In this document: one piece after another, positions 53,783 through 61,782 of the stretch
Numbering within the stretch: position 1 is the first letter of the stretch
How the letters are laid out: every line of letters starts with the position of its first letter
Assembly (NCBI GenBank): GCA_963929535.1
Contig: CAWVIZ010000009.1
Span: forward strand, 165,838 to 229,837
Source of the DNA: Pullilachnospira sp963929535
Lineage (GTDB): Bacteria; Bacillota; Clostridia; Lachnospirales; Lachnospiraceae
Length of the DNA: 64,000 bases
Direction: 5' to 3'
Position numbers and translations under genes: made by a program
The notes under the pieces: generated by a model
What the model saw: the letters and a program-made list of their open reading frames with translations, nothing else
Told to the model about the DNA's origin: nothing
Databases searched by the model: none

Positions 53783-53917
53783 TTTTTATTCCCGCGGGCA
53801 ACGAGCCAAGCGGACATGCTTGCATGTCCATTTGGCGACTGCCGCGAGGGTCAAATACCCCGCAGCTCTGCTGCGCTGCAAGTTTGATGCCCCGTAGCTT
53901 GCTGCGGGGTCTTTGAC
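53783..53917 (+). repeat. 135-bp structured dispersed repeat, copy B
   Basis: Same sequence as copy A but in the opposite orientation. Order of parts: T-run, CCCGCGGGCAACGAGCCAAG, palindrome GGACATGC-TTGCATGTCC, GCGACTGCCGCGAGGG, then GTCAAATACCCCGCAGC and a related CCCCGTAGCTTGCTGCGGGG unit ending TTTGAC. It directly precedes the DUF3795-like gene. Confidence 0.9.
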
Positions 53918-54007
53918 TCTACCACACTTTCAGAGACGTGAAAATAACCCGTTTATAGCCGTTTTCCGGTCTCTTGCCTGCATATTTTGTACATCCTGAC
54001 TTCCACA

Positions 54008-54943
54008 TCAGGATATATGCTTTGAAAGTATTGATAAAAGACGATGGAGTTTTTCCTTTTTCCCGCTATCGTATTGAACCAATGCCGGATACAGATATAT
54101 AAATACCGGATATAAAGACGCCATATGATAACATTCCTCAAAATCTCTTCTGCTGATTGTTATATTTCGATACCGCAATTCTTCCCAATATAACATGGCT
54201 TCTTCTTGCGTAAAATAATCGGCTAAATCAATATAAAAGGGGGCCAAACGGCTGAACCCCCAGTCAATTATCATAGGCATTCCGTTAAAACAGCGTACAT
54301 GGTCACCGGAAATATTTTGCAGATCCCCATGGGTAATAGTAAGGCTTGTCCCGTCCTGATACAATTCGGTCATATCTTTCACAAATCGTTCCGCAAGTTT
54401 GCGCAGTTTCCGTAACACCTTGGAATACTGTGCTGAAAAACGATTGTCCAGTACACATTTCTTTTCAAAGTGGTCAACAGAAATTTTCGTTGTGATATAT
54501 TTCCAATAATTTTCATTTGCATGAAGCAGATATGGGGTTTTATCTGCAGATCCCAAATTATCTGTATGAATATCTGCAAGCGCTGCCGCAACTTGTTTTT
54601 TCCATGTGGATATGTGGCGCGGAAGCGTTTCACATGAACGGATATCCTGCATGATAAACCATGCCGTTTCCTCTGATTCCTGCAGATCTGAAAAAGAGTA
54701 TGGGGAATGTCCCCTTTTTTGTTCCGTAAGGATTTGCATAACACTTCTTTCGGATAAAGCGGCATATTTACAAATATAGCTGCACATTTTCCCGTTTGAA
54801 AATGTGCAGTTTAAGCGCACAAGCTTCGCACCGGAATATCCTTTCTCATCGGACCTCATAGGGGCAGAACAGGCAGAATATAATTGCCCATTTCCTATTT
54901 GTTCGGATAAACTATCTGCAAGTTTAAAAAAAACGTCATCCAT
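54008..54943 (-). CDS. Aminoglycoside-phosphotransferase-fold kinase
   Basis: 311 aa starting MDDVFFKLAD after GGGGGAG. The kinase core has the catalytic loop ITHGDLQN (Asp as base) and the metal-binding IDWGFS; an ATP-binding lobe precedes them. The group phosphorylates aminoglycosides, choline, homoserine or other hydroxyl compounds. Nothing points to an antibiotic substrate, and the family is too broad to tell. It is low in GC compared with leuA next to it, as is the whole 50-55 kb region. Confidence 0.75.
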   Translation of the reverse strand: MDDVFFKLADSLSEQIGNGQLYSACSAPMRSDEKGYSGAKLVRLNCTFSNGKMCSYICKYAALSERSVMQILTEQKRGHSPYSFSDLQESEETAWFIMQDIRSCETLPRHISTWKKQVAAALADIHTDNLGSADKTPYLLHANENYWKYITTKISVDHFEKKCVLDNRFSAQYSKVLRKLRKLAERFVKDMTELYQDGTSLTITHGDLQNISGDHVRCFNGMPMIIDWGFSRLAPFYIDLADYFTQEEAMLYWEELRYRNITISRRDFEECYHMASLYPVFIYLYPALVQYDSGKKEKLHRLLSILSKHIS

Positions 54944-55049
54944 GTGCACTCCCCCTGATACTCTGCAGTTTCCCTTCCCTTCATTGTGCCTCTTTTTATA
55001 TCTTAAACCCTTTCCAAAGTCGTAAATCGCGGCTGTCAAGGTGCGGTAT

Positions 55050-55121
55050 AAAAAGGAAGAGACAGTCCAGCAGAGAATTCAGCTCTTGAAATACCCCGAA
55101 TTCTGTGGGATTGTCTCTTCC
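55050..55121 (-). terminator. Long imperfect hairpin terminator after leuA
   Basis: GGAAGAGACA (55055) pairs with TGTCTCTTCC (55112), with an inner GAATTC stem; on the minus strand TTTTT follows. The 165-bp stretch between here and leuA shows no gene. Confidence 0.8.
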
Positions 55122-55287
55122 CGTGTGTATACTGTTTTTGTGTGACTAAACGCACACGCTTCATACACACATTTTATGAATCACATACACACTTTTCAGT
55201 TCTGTTCCATGCTGTTCTATTCCACTCAGCTCCAAAACCCAAATTCAAACAAAGCAAAACATTGCATTGACAAACTTCTATTACCCT

Positions 55288-56940
55288 TTACCGGTTATTG
55301 ATCGCCGTCACCAGAGCGTCAATGGACGCCTTGATGATATCGGTATCCACTCCGGCTCCCCATGCCAGGGAACCATCCGGCTTCCGGATACCCACATAGG
55401 CGATAGCTCTGGAGCTGGAGCTCTGCTCCAGGGCGTGCTCCTCGTAAGTCACCAGGTCATACTGCAGGTTGTATGCCTTCTTCAGCGCATTGCTCACCGC
55501 ATTCAGACGACCATTTCCAACAGCCTCTGTGGTGATGCTCCTGCCGTAGCAGGAGGATGTTACGCTGGCAGTGATGTGGCCGTTCTGCTTGAAGTGCACT
55601 TTCTCCACACTGTAAGGTGTCTTTACATTCTCGAAGGTTTCCTTGAACAGCTCGAAGATCTGGTCCGGATGCAGCTCCGTATGAGTATGATCGGAAACTG
55701 CCTTGGCGGCATAGCCCATGGCCTCCCGCATCTTGGCCGGCAGACGGAGACCGAACTTGGACTCCAGAATATAACCAACGCCGCCCTTTCCGGACTGGCT
55801 GTTGATCCGGATCACATCCGCGTCGTAGTTTCTTCCCACATCCTTGGGATCGATGGGCAGATAGGGGACAGTCCAATGATCCGGATCCTTTTCCTCGATC
55901 CACTTCATGCCCTTGGCAATGGCATCCTGGTGAGATCCGGAGAACGCTGCAAATACCAGCGCTCCGCTGTAAGGACTTCTCTCATCCACCTTCATGCCGG
56001 TGTACTGTTCGTATTTCTCACAGATATACGGCATATCGGAGAAATCCAGCTTGGGATCCACGCCCTGGGAATACATATTCATGGCCAGAGTGATGATATC
56101 CACGTTTCCTGTCCGCTCCCCGTTTCCAAACAGGGTTCCCTCGATCCTGTCCGCTCCGGCCAGCAGTCCCATCTCGGAATCAGCCACGCCGCAGCCCCTG
56201 TCATTGTGGGGATGCAGGGATACGATCACGTTCTCCCGATACTTCAGATTCTCACACATGTACTCCACCTGGCTGGCGTATACATGAGGCATGGAATGCT
56301 CCACCGTCACCGGCAGATTAATGATAGCCTTTTTATCCGGGGTAGGTTTCCATACATCCAGAACCGCGTTGCATACCTCCAGCGCGTATTCCGGCTCCGT
56401 TCCGGTAAAGCTCTCCGGACTGTATTCAAAAAGGAAGTTCCCCTCCGTTTCGTCTGCCAGCTTTTTCAGAAGAGCGGCTCCTTCCACGGCGATATTCAGG
56501 ATCTCCTCTCTGGACTTGCGGAATACCTGCTGACGCTGCGCGTAGGAGGTGGAATTATATACATGGATGATGGCTCTGGGAGCTCCCTTTACTGCCTCAA
56601 AGGTTTTACGGATAATATGTTCCCTGGCCTGAGTCAGCACCTGGATGGTCACATCCTGCGGAATCAGATTCCGTTCAATAAGCGCCCGGAGGAATTCATA
56701 TTCCGTCTCGGAAGCCGCAGGGAATCCCACTTCGATCTCTTTGAATCCGATCTTCACCAGGAGCTTGAAAAACTCGATCTTCTGCTCCAGGCTCATGGGG
56801 ATTACCAGCGCCTGGTTGCCATCCCGCAGATCCACGCTGCACCAGGCAGGAGCTTTCTCCACATACTCCTTCTCTGCCCATTTCATACAGGGAACAGGGG
56901 GCATAAAATACTGTCTTTCATACTTTTTACAGTTCATCAT
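55288..56940 (-). CDS. leuA: 2-isopropylmalate synthase (long LeuA type)
   Basis: 551 aa from a doublet ATG with GGAGG upstream. Motifs: SVDLRDGNQALVIPMS, HVYNSTSYAQRQQVF, HPHNDRGCGVADSE and FGNGERTGNVD in the catalytic barrel; the last 120 residues are the allosteric leucine-binding domain. This longer LeuA form is known from actinobacteria and many Clostridia. It condenses 2-ketoisovalerate and acetyl-CoA, the first leucine-specific step. A T-box leader with leucine triplets precedes it. Confidence 0.95.
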   Translation of the reverse strand: MMNCKKYERQYFMPPVPCMKWAEKEYVEKAPAWCSVDLRDGNQALVIPMSLEQKIEFFKLLVKIGFKEIEVGFPAASETEYEFLRALIERNLIPQDVTIQVLTQAREHIIRKTFEAVKGAPRAIIHVYNSTSYAQRQQVFRKSREEILNIAVEGAALLKKLADETEGNFLFEYSPESFTGTEPEYALEVCNAVLDVWKPTPDKKAIINLPVTVEHSMPHVYASQVEYMCENLKYRENVIVSLHPHNDRGCGVADSEMGLLAGADRIEGTLFGNGERTGNVDIITLAMNMYSQGVDPKLDFSDMPYICEKYEQYTGMKVDERSPYSGALVFAAFSGSHQDAIAKGMKWIEEKDPDHWTVPYLPIDPKDVGRNYDADVIRINSQSGKGGVGYILESKFGLRLPAKMREAMGYAAKAVSDHTHTELHPDQIFELFKETFENVKTPYSVEKVHFKQNGHITASVTSSCYGRSITTEAVGNGRLNAVSNALKKAYNLQYDLVTYEEHALEQSSSSRAIAYVGIRKPDGSLAWGAGVDTDIIKASIDALVTAINNR

Positions 56941-57004
56941 AGTGATAATATCCTCCTTCTTTTTCATCAGGTCTGCGCATAGTCCGTTTTTTACAAATCC
57001 TTTT

Positions 57005-57108
57005 ATCTCCGCAGGCAACGAGCCAGGCGTACAGCAGGTACTTCCTGTACATCCTGTTCACTGCGGAGCGTTTTTATTTCATAAGAACGCGGTTTCCCAT
57101 GAAATAAA
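57005..57108. repeat. Partial relative of the large repeat and a GCGTTTTTATTTCAT motif
   Basis: Begins like the 135-bp repeat (GCAACGAGCCAGGCG) and then diverges. GCGTTTTTATTTCAT followed by GAACGC occurs here (57069) and at 32776, next to copy A. Confidence 0.5.
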
Positions 57109-57410
57109 AAAGTCCTTCGTCTCTTAAGTATATTAAGAGACGAAGGACTGTCATACATCCTACGCGGTACCACTCTTCTTCATGGTTTTCCATGCACTCA
57201 ACAGATACGGACCTTCCGGCCTTATATCCTCCTCTTCGATAACGGTGAGGTCTCCGTCTGCGCCTACTTGGAAAATCTTTTCGGGCAGATGCTCCGAGGG
57301 CAGTTCCGGATGTTCCCTCTGCCGCTTTCCACCAGCCAGCGGCTCTCTGGATTCAGTCCGATCCGTACTATTCCTCTTCAACGCATTCGCAATTTAAACT
57401 AGTTGACTTG
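57106..57410 (-). promoter_or_regulatory. T-box leader of leuA
   Basis: Stem I with the AGAGA bulge, GAACTGCCCTCGGAGC (parallel to the leuS leader, with CTG/CTC triplets), T-box AAGAGTGGTACCGCG (about 57166-57180) and a perfect 16-bp-arm terminator (57111-57149) with T-run. This makes leucine synthesis sensitive to the charging of tRNA-Leu. Confidence 0.94.
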
Positions 57411-57416
57411 TTAATT

Positions 57417-57445
57417 AAAATATCACAGTTTTTCCTTACTGTCAA
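57417..57445 (-). promoter_or_regulatory. SigA promoter of leuA, inside the end of the Mo hydroxylase gene
   Basis: -35 TTGACA (57440-57445), 17-bp spacer, -10 TATTTT (57417-57422). The -35 and spacer lie within the last codons of the upstream large-subunit gene. Confidence 0.8.
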
Positions 57446-59711
57446 TCATTTTCATCAAAATCTTTTCCGGCGTGATGGGAAGCTCTCTGAACCAGATGCC
57501 GCAGGCATTGTATATCGCATGGGCAATGGCCGGACATGGAGTGTTGATCACCACTTCTCCGATGGATTTTGCCCCGAAAGGACCGGACTGTTCATAACTG
57601 CTTTCAAAATCCACCTGAATATTTCCCACATCCAGCCGGGTGGGGATCTTGTACTGCATCAGGGAATTTTCCCGGACCTTTCCCTGGGAGCTGTACTGAA
57701 CATCCTCAAAAAGCGCCATACCGATTCCCTGGGCAATTCCTCCCTCCGTCTGAACCCGGGCCAGATTGGTATTGATGGGAGTTCCGCAGTCCACCACTCC
57801 CACATAATTGATCACCGTCACCTGACCGGTTTCCTTATCCAGCTCAATCTCCGCCATTCCCACCATGAAAGGCGGCGGGGAGACCGGTGAGGAATGGCTC
57901 ACTGTCACCTCCAGAGCTTTGCTGCTTCCCAGCTGAGTTCCCCAGGCGATCTGATCCAGATCCGCCTGACGGCCATCCCGGATATTCTTTACAGCCTTTC
58001 CGTCGAATTCCACGTCCTCCACCGGACACTGCAGGATAGCGGCCCCGCTCTCTGAGATTTTTTCCCGCATTTGCTCACACGCCTGCTCCACAGCCTTTCC
58101 CGTCACATAAGTGGTGCTGGAAGCATAGGAACCGGAATCATAAGGCGAGGTATCCGTATCCGCCGCCTGGACCGTGATCTGTTCCAGACTGCAGTCCAGA
58201 CACTCCGCCGCGATCTGAGCCAGGATCGTATCACAGCCTGTTCCCATATCCGCCGATCCCACCAGCAGAGTATAAAATCCCCCGTCATTCAGCTTCAGGG
58301 TAGCCGATCCCACGTCCACACCGGAAATTCCGGATCCCTGCATGGTCATGGCAACGCCTACGCTTCGCACCTTACCGTTTCCCATATCCCGGCATGGATA
58401 TTTTTCATCCCATCCCATCAGCTCCTTAGCCCGCAGAAGACACCGGTCCAGAGCGCAGCTTGTGGCTGTCTCTCCATAATAGGCGGGCATCACATCTCCC
58501 TGGCGCACCATATTTTTCAGACGGAATTCGATGGGATCCATTCCCAGCTTTGCCGCCAGTTCGTTGGCCGCCGATTCCACGGCGAAAGTTCCCTGGGTAG
58601 CTCCATAGCCCCGGTAGGCTCCCGCGGACATCCGGTTGGTATAGACCACATCATAGGAAAAACGGTAAGCTTCCAGATCGTGATAAAGCGGAATGCTCTT
58701 GTGCCCGGAAAGTCCTACCGTAGTGGGTCCGTGCTCCCCGTAGGCTCCCGTATTGGACAGGGTGTAGACCTCTATAGCCCGCAGTTTTCCCTCCCTGCTG
58801 GCTCCCATCCGTACATGCAGTTCCATCGCATGCCGGGGTGAAGAGGCCGTAAGGGACTCCTCCCTGGAAAATACAATTTTGGCCGGCTTTCCTGTCTTCC
58901 AGGTGACAAACGCAGGGTACACCTCCGACACTGCCGTCTGCTTTGCCCCAAATCCTCCTCCGATCCTGGGTTTCGTCACGCGGATCCTGGACTTGGGGAT
59001 TCCCAGCGCATTGGCCACGATCCTCCTCACATGAAATACGATCTGGGTGGAGCTGACGATGTTCAGCCGTCCTCCGTGATCCATATAGCAATACGTCCGG
59101 AAGGTTTCCATCATTGCCTGCTGGTTGGCCTTGGTCCTGTAAATCCGATCCACCACATAATCGCAGTCTGCCAGAACTCCGTCCACATCTCCCATCTCAT
59201 CCCTGGCAGAAGCGCAGAGGTTTCTTTTGTTGTCCGCGCCTACCGGACAGAGTGCCTTCCAGTTTTCCTCCGGATGCACCAGAATATCACCGTCCAGTGC
59301 CTCATGGGGATCCAGTACAGGCTGCAGCACCTGATATTTCACCTTGATCAGTTTCATGGCCTTCTTCACGCAGGCTTCATCCTTTCCTGCCACAATAGCC
59401 ACAGGATCTCCCACATAGCGCAGTCTTCGATCCAGGATCAGCCGGTCATAGGGACTGGCCTCCGGATACGTCTGTCCTGCCAGAGTAAACCGCTCCTGGG
59501 GAACGTCCTTCCAGGTATATATCGCCTCGACTCCCGGCACCAGCATGGCCTTATCCGTGGAAATCTCTTCGATCAGCGCATGGGCATGGGGACTTCTCAG
59601 AAGCATCACCACCAGGCAGTCCCTGGGCGCCAGATCCTCCACATACGCCGGTTTTCCTGTCACCAGAGCCATGGCATCGCTTTTCATCACCGGCTGGTTC
59701 ACGTATCTCAT
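57423..59711 (-). CDS. Molybdenum hydroxylase large subunit (xanthine dehydrogenase family)
   Basis: 762 aa, Mo-cofactor-binding subunit. Motifs: RIGGGFGAKQ, GAYRGYGATQG, GSADMGTGCDT and the catalytic Glu in KSIGEVVINTP near the end. The enzyme would oxidise a purine or other heterocycle with water; the substrate cannot be fixed. It is the third of three overlapping genes that give a split Mo/FeS/FAD enzyme. Selenium-dependent purine hydroxylases of Clostridia have this layout. No XdhC-like or selenium genes are in the window. Confidence 0.9.
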   Translation of the reverse strand: MRYVNQPVMKSDAMALVTGKPAYVEDLAPRDCLVVMLLRSPHAHALIEEISTDKAMLVPGVEAIYTWKDVPQERFTLAGQTYPEASPYDRLILDRRLRYVGDPVAIVAGKDEACVKKAMKLIKVKYQVLQPVLDPHEALDGDILVHPEENWKALCPVGADNKRNLCASARDEMGDVDGVLADCDYVVDRIYRTKANQQAMMETFRTYCYMDHGGRLNIVSSTQIVFHVRRIVANALGIPKSRIRVTKPRIGGGFGAKQTAVSEVYPAFVTWKTGKPAKIVFSREESLTASSPRHAMELHVRMGASREGKLRAIEVYTLSNTGAYGEHGPTTVGLSGHKSIPLYHDLEAYRFSYDVVYTNRMSAGAYRGYGATQGTFAVESAANELAAKLGMDPIEFRLKNMVRQGDVMPAYYGETATSCALDRCLLRAKELMGWDEKYPCRDMGNGKVRSVGVAMTMQGSGISGVDVGSATLKLNDGGFYTLLVGSADMGTGCDTILAQIAAECLDCSLEQITVQAADTDTSPYDSGSYASSTTYVTGKAVEQACEQMREKISESGAAILQCPVEDVEFDGKAVKNIRDGRQADLDQIAWGTQLGSSKALEVTVSHSSPVSPPPFMVGMAEIELDKETGQVTVINYVGVVDCGTPINTNLARVQTEGGIAQGIGMALFEDVQYSSQGKVRENSLMQYKIPTRLDVGNIQVDFESSYEQSGPFGAKSIGEVVINTPCPAIAHAIYNACGIWFRELPITPEKILMKMIDSKEKL

Positions 59712-60193
59712 GCTTCTTCCTCCCCTCTGTTCTGTGATTTTTTCTCACGGTATTTCATGAATTCCTTTACCGCCCGCAGCTGTCCTTCATATCCGGAACA
59801 GCGGCAGAGATTTCCAGCCAGGAATTCCCGGATCTCCTGATCATCGGGAGAAGGATTTTCCCGGAACATGGCGATCATATTCATGACCATCCCGGGGTTG
59901 CAGAAACCGCACTGCTCTGCTCCCTGACCGGCGATAAACGCCCCGATCTCCCTGGCCTCCTCCTGAAGCCCTTCCAGAGTTTCCACACTCCTGCCCTCTG
60001 TTCTGGCCGCCGGCACGCTGCAGGACAAGACGGGCTTTCCATCCAGAAATACCGTACACAGCCCGCAGTTGGAGGTCTCGCATCCGCACTTCACACTGCT
60101 GCATCCCAGCTGGCGTACCAGTTCATACAAAGTGGTGTCCGGGCGGATCTCCGCTTCCGTCTTTTTTCCGTTAAGCCTGAGCTGAATCTTCAT
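59708..60193 (-). CDS. Molybdenum hydroxylase 2Fe-2S subunit
   Basis: 161 aa with two clusters: plant-ferredoxin type CGCETSNCGLC plus downstream Cys, and the second CGFCNPGM...LCRCSGYEG. Transfers electrons from Mo to FAD. Overlaps both neighbours. Confidence 0.94.
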   Translation of the reverse strand: MKIQLRLNGKKTEAEIRPDTTLYELVRQLGCSSVKCGCETSNCGLCTVFLDGKPVLSCSVPAARTEGRSVETLEGLQEEAREIGAFIAGQGAEQCGFCNPGMVMNMIAMFRENPSPDDQEIREFLAGNLCRCSGYEGQLRAVKEFMKYREKKSQNRGEEEA

Positions 60194-60983
60194 CTGTCAT
60201 TCCTCCTATCTGCATACATGCCCGTCTGGTCAGCACGCCTGCCAGTATTTTTCGATATTGAGCAGATCCCCTCATATTGGATCCGGTGGAAATCTTCTCC
60301 TCCACATACCGGGCGAACGCCTGTACCTGCTCCCGGGTGGGATCCTCCCCCAGGATCCTTTCCTCATCTCTCAGAAGAACCGCTCTCTGAGGACGGGCTC
60401 CCACAGCCACTCTCCACTCCTGCCCCTGACAGACAGCCGCACAGGTAAGCACAGGAAAATCCGTACTGCTGTTCCGCATGGAGAGATACGCCGCGCGCAA
60501 AGGTTCCTTCTTCAGCACCACACGGATCAGGATATCCCGGTCCGGCTTTCTGCAGGCATATTCCTCCAGGGACACCATTCCTCCCCTGTACAGCTCCACC
60601 TGGGCGTTCAGCGCCAGAAACATGGTCAGCACATCGGAAAATCCAAACCGGCCGTACAGACTCCCTCCCACTGTGGCCAGATTCCGAAACTGCACACCCA
60701 CAATATGACGCACACTTTCCCGCATAGCTCCCTGCGTATACCGATCCAGCCCCGGATGCAGTTCCAGATCCCGCAGGGTAGTCATTGCCCCAATGGAAAA
60801 TTCCTCCTCCGTCTCCCGGATTCCCTCCAGTCCCAGTCCGGACAGGTCAATGGCCTTATTCACATTTCCATTACCCAGCCGCAGCCACAGCATACCTCCC
60901 ACAATCCGGTTAGACCGCTTCTGGTTCAGTTCGTATGCCTGCTCCAGGCTCTCTGCTTTCACATATTCTCTTATGGTCAGCAT
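60171..60983 (-). CDS. Molybdenum hydroxylase FAD subunit
   Basis: 270 aa of the CoxM/XdhB type: NRIVGGMLWLRLG and the FAD pyrophosphate-binding region RNLATVGGSLYGRFG. First gene of the operon, after GGAGGAG. It is somewhat shorter than the usual 290. No promoter was found with confidence upstream. Confidence 0.92.
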   Translation of the reverse strand: MLTIREYVKAESLEQAYELNQKRSNRIVGGMLWLRLGNGNVNKAIDLSGLGLEGIRETEEEFSIGAMTTLRDLELHPGLDRYTQGAMRESVRHIVGVQFRNLATVGGSLYGRFGFSDVLTMFLALNAQVELYRGGMVSLEEYACRKPDRDILIRVVLKKEPLRAAYLSMRNSSTDFPVLTCAAVCQGQEWRVAVGARPQRAVLLRDEERILGEDPTREQVQAFARYVEEKISTGSNMRGSAQYRKILAGVLTRRACMQIGGMTDEDSAQA

Positions 60984-61077
60984 TCTTCTCCTCCTGTTTT
61001 CGTAATCTACTTTTTATTTTCTTTAGAAATTCTTCCGTTTTTGTACACACTCCGCTCACAATTCCCTGGTATACTGA

Positions 61078-61270
61078 ATTCATCATCAAAGAGGGCGGCG
61101 GTTGTCTGAGCCAGAGATGCCGGATGATTGCTCTCCTCGCCTAACAATTATCTTTATTTACATAGATTTGGCAGATCCGGGAAGTTTTCCCGCTGCCGCA
61201 AACCTCCTTTTTCACAACAGCCGGAGCATTTGCTCCAGAGAGGATCCCGTTTCCCGGGATTCTCTTTTTT
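61078..61270 (+). promoter_or_regulatory. Structured region ending in a terminator; candidate leader or small RNA
   Basis: Hairpins in order: GGGAA-TTCCC with GCAG/CTGC (about 61169-61195), GGAGC-GCTCC (61222-61235) and the terminator AGAGGATCCCG/CGGGATTCTCT followed by seven Ts (61238-61270). A TATACT lies at 61070. It does not match any riboswitch I know by eye. The remainder of the gap between 60984 and 61447 shows no gene. Confidence 0.45.
61238..61270 (+). terminator. Rho-independent terminator before the TetR remnant
   Basis: 11-bp stem with one G:U pair, a short TT-type loop and a T7 tail. There is no gene on this strand upstream within the window to account for it. Confidence 0.85.
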
Positions 61271-61447
61271 TGCTGTAAAATTTCTGCCCACTTCTGCTGT
61301 TATTATACTAGCTTTCCCGGACAGACGCAATTCCCAGTTCCTGTCTTTGGGAGGAAATCGCAGCAGTCCATCCTTCCGGCTTCACTGTTCCGGAAAATCC
61401 ATGCCGGTGGGCGCAAACGGCTGGAAATAATATCTGAAGGAACCATC

Positions 61448-61635
61448 ATGATTTCGCTTTATCGAACCCCTTTTGCAAAGATGGGTAAAGTTTACATTCC
61501 ATTTATTGACAAAAGCTACGATACGGCCTCGGTCAACAGTATCTGCGAAACCGGACAGATTCCCAAAGGCTTACTTTACCATAATTTCAGGGGAAAAGAT
61601 GAGCTGTATCTGCTCTGTGTGAAAATTGCAAATAG
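61448..61635 (+). pseudogene. TetR-family regulator N-terminal remnant, interrupted by IS21
   Basis: The fragment SYDTASVNSICETGQIPKGL and then LYHNFRGKDELYLLCV is the usual TetR recognition helix and following segment. It stops matching at about residue 60, just before the IS21 copy, and no continuation is found. The helix-1 region before it is abnormal. It may once have controlled the divergent Mo hydroxylase operon. Confidence 0.6.
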
Positions 61636-61782
61636 CGTCCTACTACGGCCGGTTTTGCGGAGCAAAACGGCCACAATGCGGAGCTGAGCGGCCAGGATTC
61701 CTTTTGATTTAAAGACTCCCCATCCCTCATAATGGAAGAATGCCGCTGATGCGGTAAATACATCATTATGAGGAGGTAATGT

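Noticed and set aside
53746..53817. N-terminal extension of the DUF3795-like protein
   Set aside because: Those residues are encoded by the dispersed repeat's edge; the internal ATG has a good ribosome site.
54008..54943. Antibiotic-resistance aminoglycoside phosphotransferase
   Set aside because: Only the broad APH fold is visible; nothing specific to known resistance enzymes.
61078..61270. Molybdenum-cofactor riboswitch for the Mo hydroxylase operon
   Set aside because: The terminator points away from that operon and I could not match the conserved Moco core on either strand.
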